A stretch of 7,240 bases of DNA from Candidatus Brevefilum sp. (GTDB taxonomy: Bacteria > Chloroflexota > Anaerolineae > Anaerolineales > Anaerolineaceae): assembly GCA_007119455.1 (NCBI GenBank), contig SKPR01000141.1:1-7240 (forward strand), written 5' to 3'. Every line of letters begins with the position of its first letter. Position 1 is the first letter of the stretch. Made by a program: the position numbers and the translations under genes. This document shows, one piece after another, positions 6,335-7,240 of this stretch. Under the pieces are notes generated by a model. That model ran no database searches. It was not told the DNA's origin and saw only the letters and a program-made list of their open reading frames with translations.

Positions 6335-7147
6335 TTATTCCTCCAGAAGGGCTCTCATTTGTCTCGCAATAAAATTCGTCGCAGATCGGGGGCTTATGCG
6401 GTAAAGGAAATTCATATATTTTGAATCGCTTCCGACAAAGATATGGAACCGTCTTTTTACCATGCCATTAATGATCTCTTCTGCAGCTTGCGCAGGTGGT
6501 TTTGGTTTGAAAGATGATCCTTTTCCCTGCTCGTCCTGAGGAGATTTGATAACCGCGCCAGACCGGGCAGCAATATCGGTATTAACAGCACCTGGAAAGA
6601 CCACAGAAACATTGATATTTGTGTCAGCGAGTTCAGCATACAGGGCTTCCGTGAATAATTTCAAAGCCGCTTGTGAAGCACCATAAACGCCCTGTCCGGG
6701 AACTGAAATGAACCCGCCCATGCTTGAAATATTGATGATTGAAGCCTCAGGTCTTTCTAGCAGTAACGGTAAGAAAGCTTTCGTCATATAAACTGACCCA
6801 AAAAAGTTGACGTTCATAACCCATTCGATGGTGTCATAATCAAGATCATTAATTTTTACGAAGGGTTGAATGACACCGGCGTTGTTGATCAGGCCATCTA
6901 CACAGCCATGTTTTTCGATAATTTTTGTGGGCAGGGCTAATACAGCCTCCATATTTGTAATATCAACATTATGCCTGGACATCTGATCTGAAGCAGTCCC
7001 TGCCAATCTATGGGTCTCATCCAATCCGGCCTGGTCAATGTCTGCAGCCGCGACGCGAGCACCTTTTGACAATAAATTTAAAACCAACTCGCGGCCAATA
7101 CCATTGCCGCCGCCAGTGATGACAAATACACTGTCTTTTATGTTCAT
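6335..7147 (-). CDS. Short-chain dehydrogenase/reductase with YxxxQ active site
   Basis: This classical SDR of 270 residues has a Rossmann fold. Glycine motif TGGGNGIG is at 11-18, Asp36 at the end of beta-2 (AAADID) suggests NAD(H) preference, NNAG is at 88-91, Asn114 lies in NVNFFG, Ser142 in INISSMGG, and Tyr155 in VYGASQAALK. The residue four after the tyrosine, normally the catalytic lysine, is Gln159 (codon CAA, one base from AAA). Activity may therefore be lost or altered. A hydrophobic or basic C-terminal tail (about 243-270) follows the core. I chose the ATG at 7147; an in-frame TTG at 7150 directly before it would add one residue and has somewhat better spacing to the weak GAAAG site. 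Substrate unknown. A reading frame entering from the right edge stops 5 bases upstream, suggesting an operon. Confidence 0.92.
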   Translation of the reverse strand: MNIKDSVFVITGGGNGIGRELVLNLLSKGARVAAADIDQAGLDETHRLAGTASDQMSRHNVDITNMEAVLALPTKIIEKHGCVDGLINNAGVIQPFVKINDLDYDTIEWVMNVNFFGSVYMTKAFLPLLLERPEASIINISSMGGFISVPGQGVYGASQAALKLFTEALYAELADTNINVSVVFPGAVNTDIAARSGAVIKSPQDEQGKGSSFKPKPPAQAAEEIINGMVKRRFHIFVGSDSKYMNFLYRISPRSATNFIARQMRALLEE

Positions 7148-7152
7148 CAATA

Positions 7153-7239
7153 TTATTCTTTCAATAGCATGTGTCTCAATTTGATTTTACCTTTAATGAA
7201 ACCGACCCATGAGCTGCTTATTTTTGTTTTACCAAAACG
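7153..7239 (-). CDS. Possible C-terminal end of a gene cut by the window edge
   Basis: On the minus strand a frame is open from the window edge for 28 codons to a TAA at 7153-7155, ending ...KIKLRHMLLKE. The other two minus-strand frames are closed by nearby TAA codons. The stop lies 5 bases before the SDR ATG, and the SDR ribosome-binding site would overlap the end of this frame, which is a common operon arrangement. The fragment is too short to identify, and a frame this long can occur by chance. Confidence 0.4.
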   Translation of the reverse strand, partial: RFGKTKISSSWVGFIKGKIKLRHMLLKE

Positions 7240-7240
7240 G

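Overview
This window most likely comes from a member of the Chloroflexota, probably Anaerolineae. That is an inference from style: two lipoproteins with long Thr/Pro/Glu linkers (runs of EEPTPTP) joining beta-sandwich-like repeat domains are typical of that group. There is no rRNA, tRNA or other marker gene to settle it. No CRISPR array, insertion sequence, integrase or clear RNA gene is visible.

Left half (1-3463): two paralogous minus-strand lipoprotein genes lie in tandem, B (2066-3463) upstream of A (176-1624) in transcription order. Each has a lipoprotein signal peptide, a Pro/Thr-rich stalk and two copies of a domain of about 185 residues. The first domains of A and B are about 96% identical in DNA without gaps (hand count), while the second domains and the linkers are clearly more diverged. 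Each gene is followed by a strong intrinsic terminator (121-160 and 1875-1924), so they look like separate transcription units.

Middle (3464-5548): the only plus-strand gene (3756-4466) encodes a membrane-anchored protein with a C-terminal Mrr-type nuclease domain. It converges, with only 8 bases between stop codons, on a minus-strand Gfo/Idh/MocA-family oxidoreductase (4475-5548).

Right half (5591-7240): a small minus-strand gene (5591-6010) carries a lone zinc-binding domain of the phage Mu gpF/SPP1 gp7 type, 42 bases upstream of the oxidoreductase and probably co-transcribed with it. After a 324-base AT-rich non-coding stretch with three short palindromes comes a minus-strand short-chain dehydrogenase/reductase (6335-7147) in which the catalytic lysine of YxxxK reads as glutamine. 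It is probably preceded by the tail of another gene running off the right edge.

The genes do not form one obvious pathway. The strongest candidates for something unusual are the apparently homogenised lipoprotein pair, the orphan MuF-type gene paired with an oxidoreductase, and the SDR with the altered active site. I did not find convincing evidence for a complete new multi-gene system.
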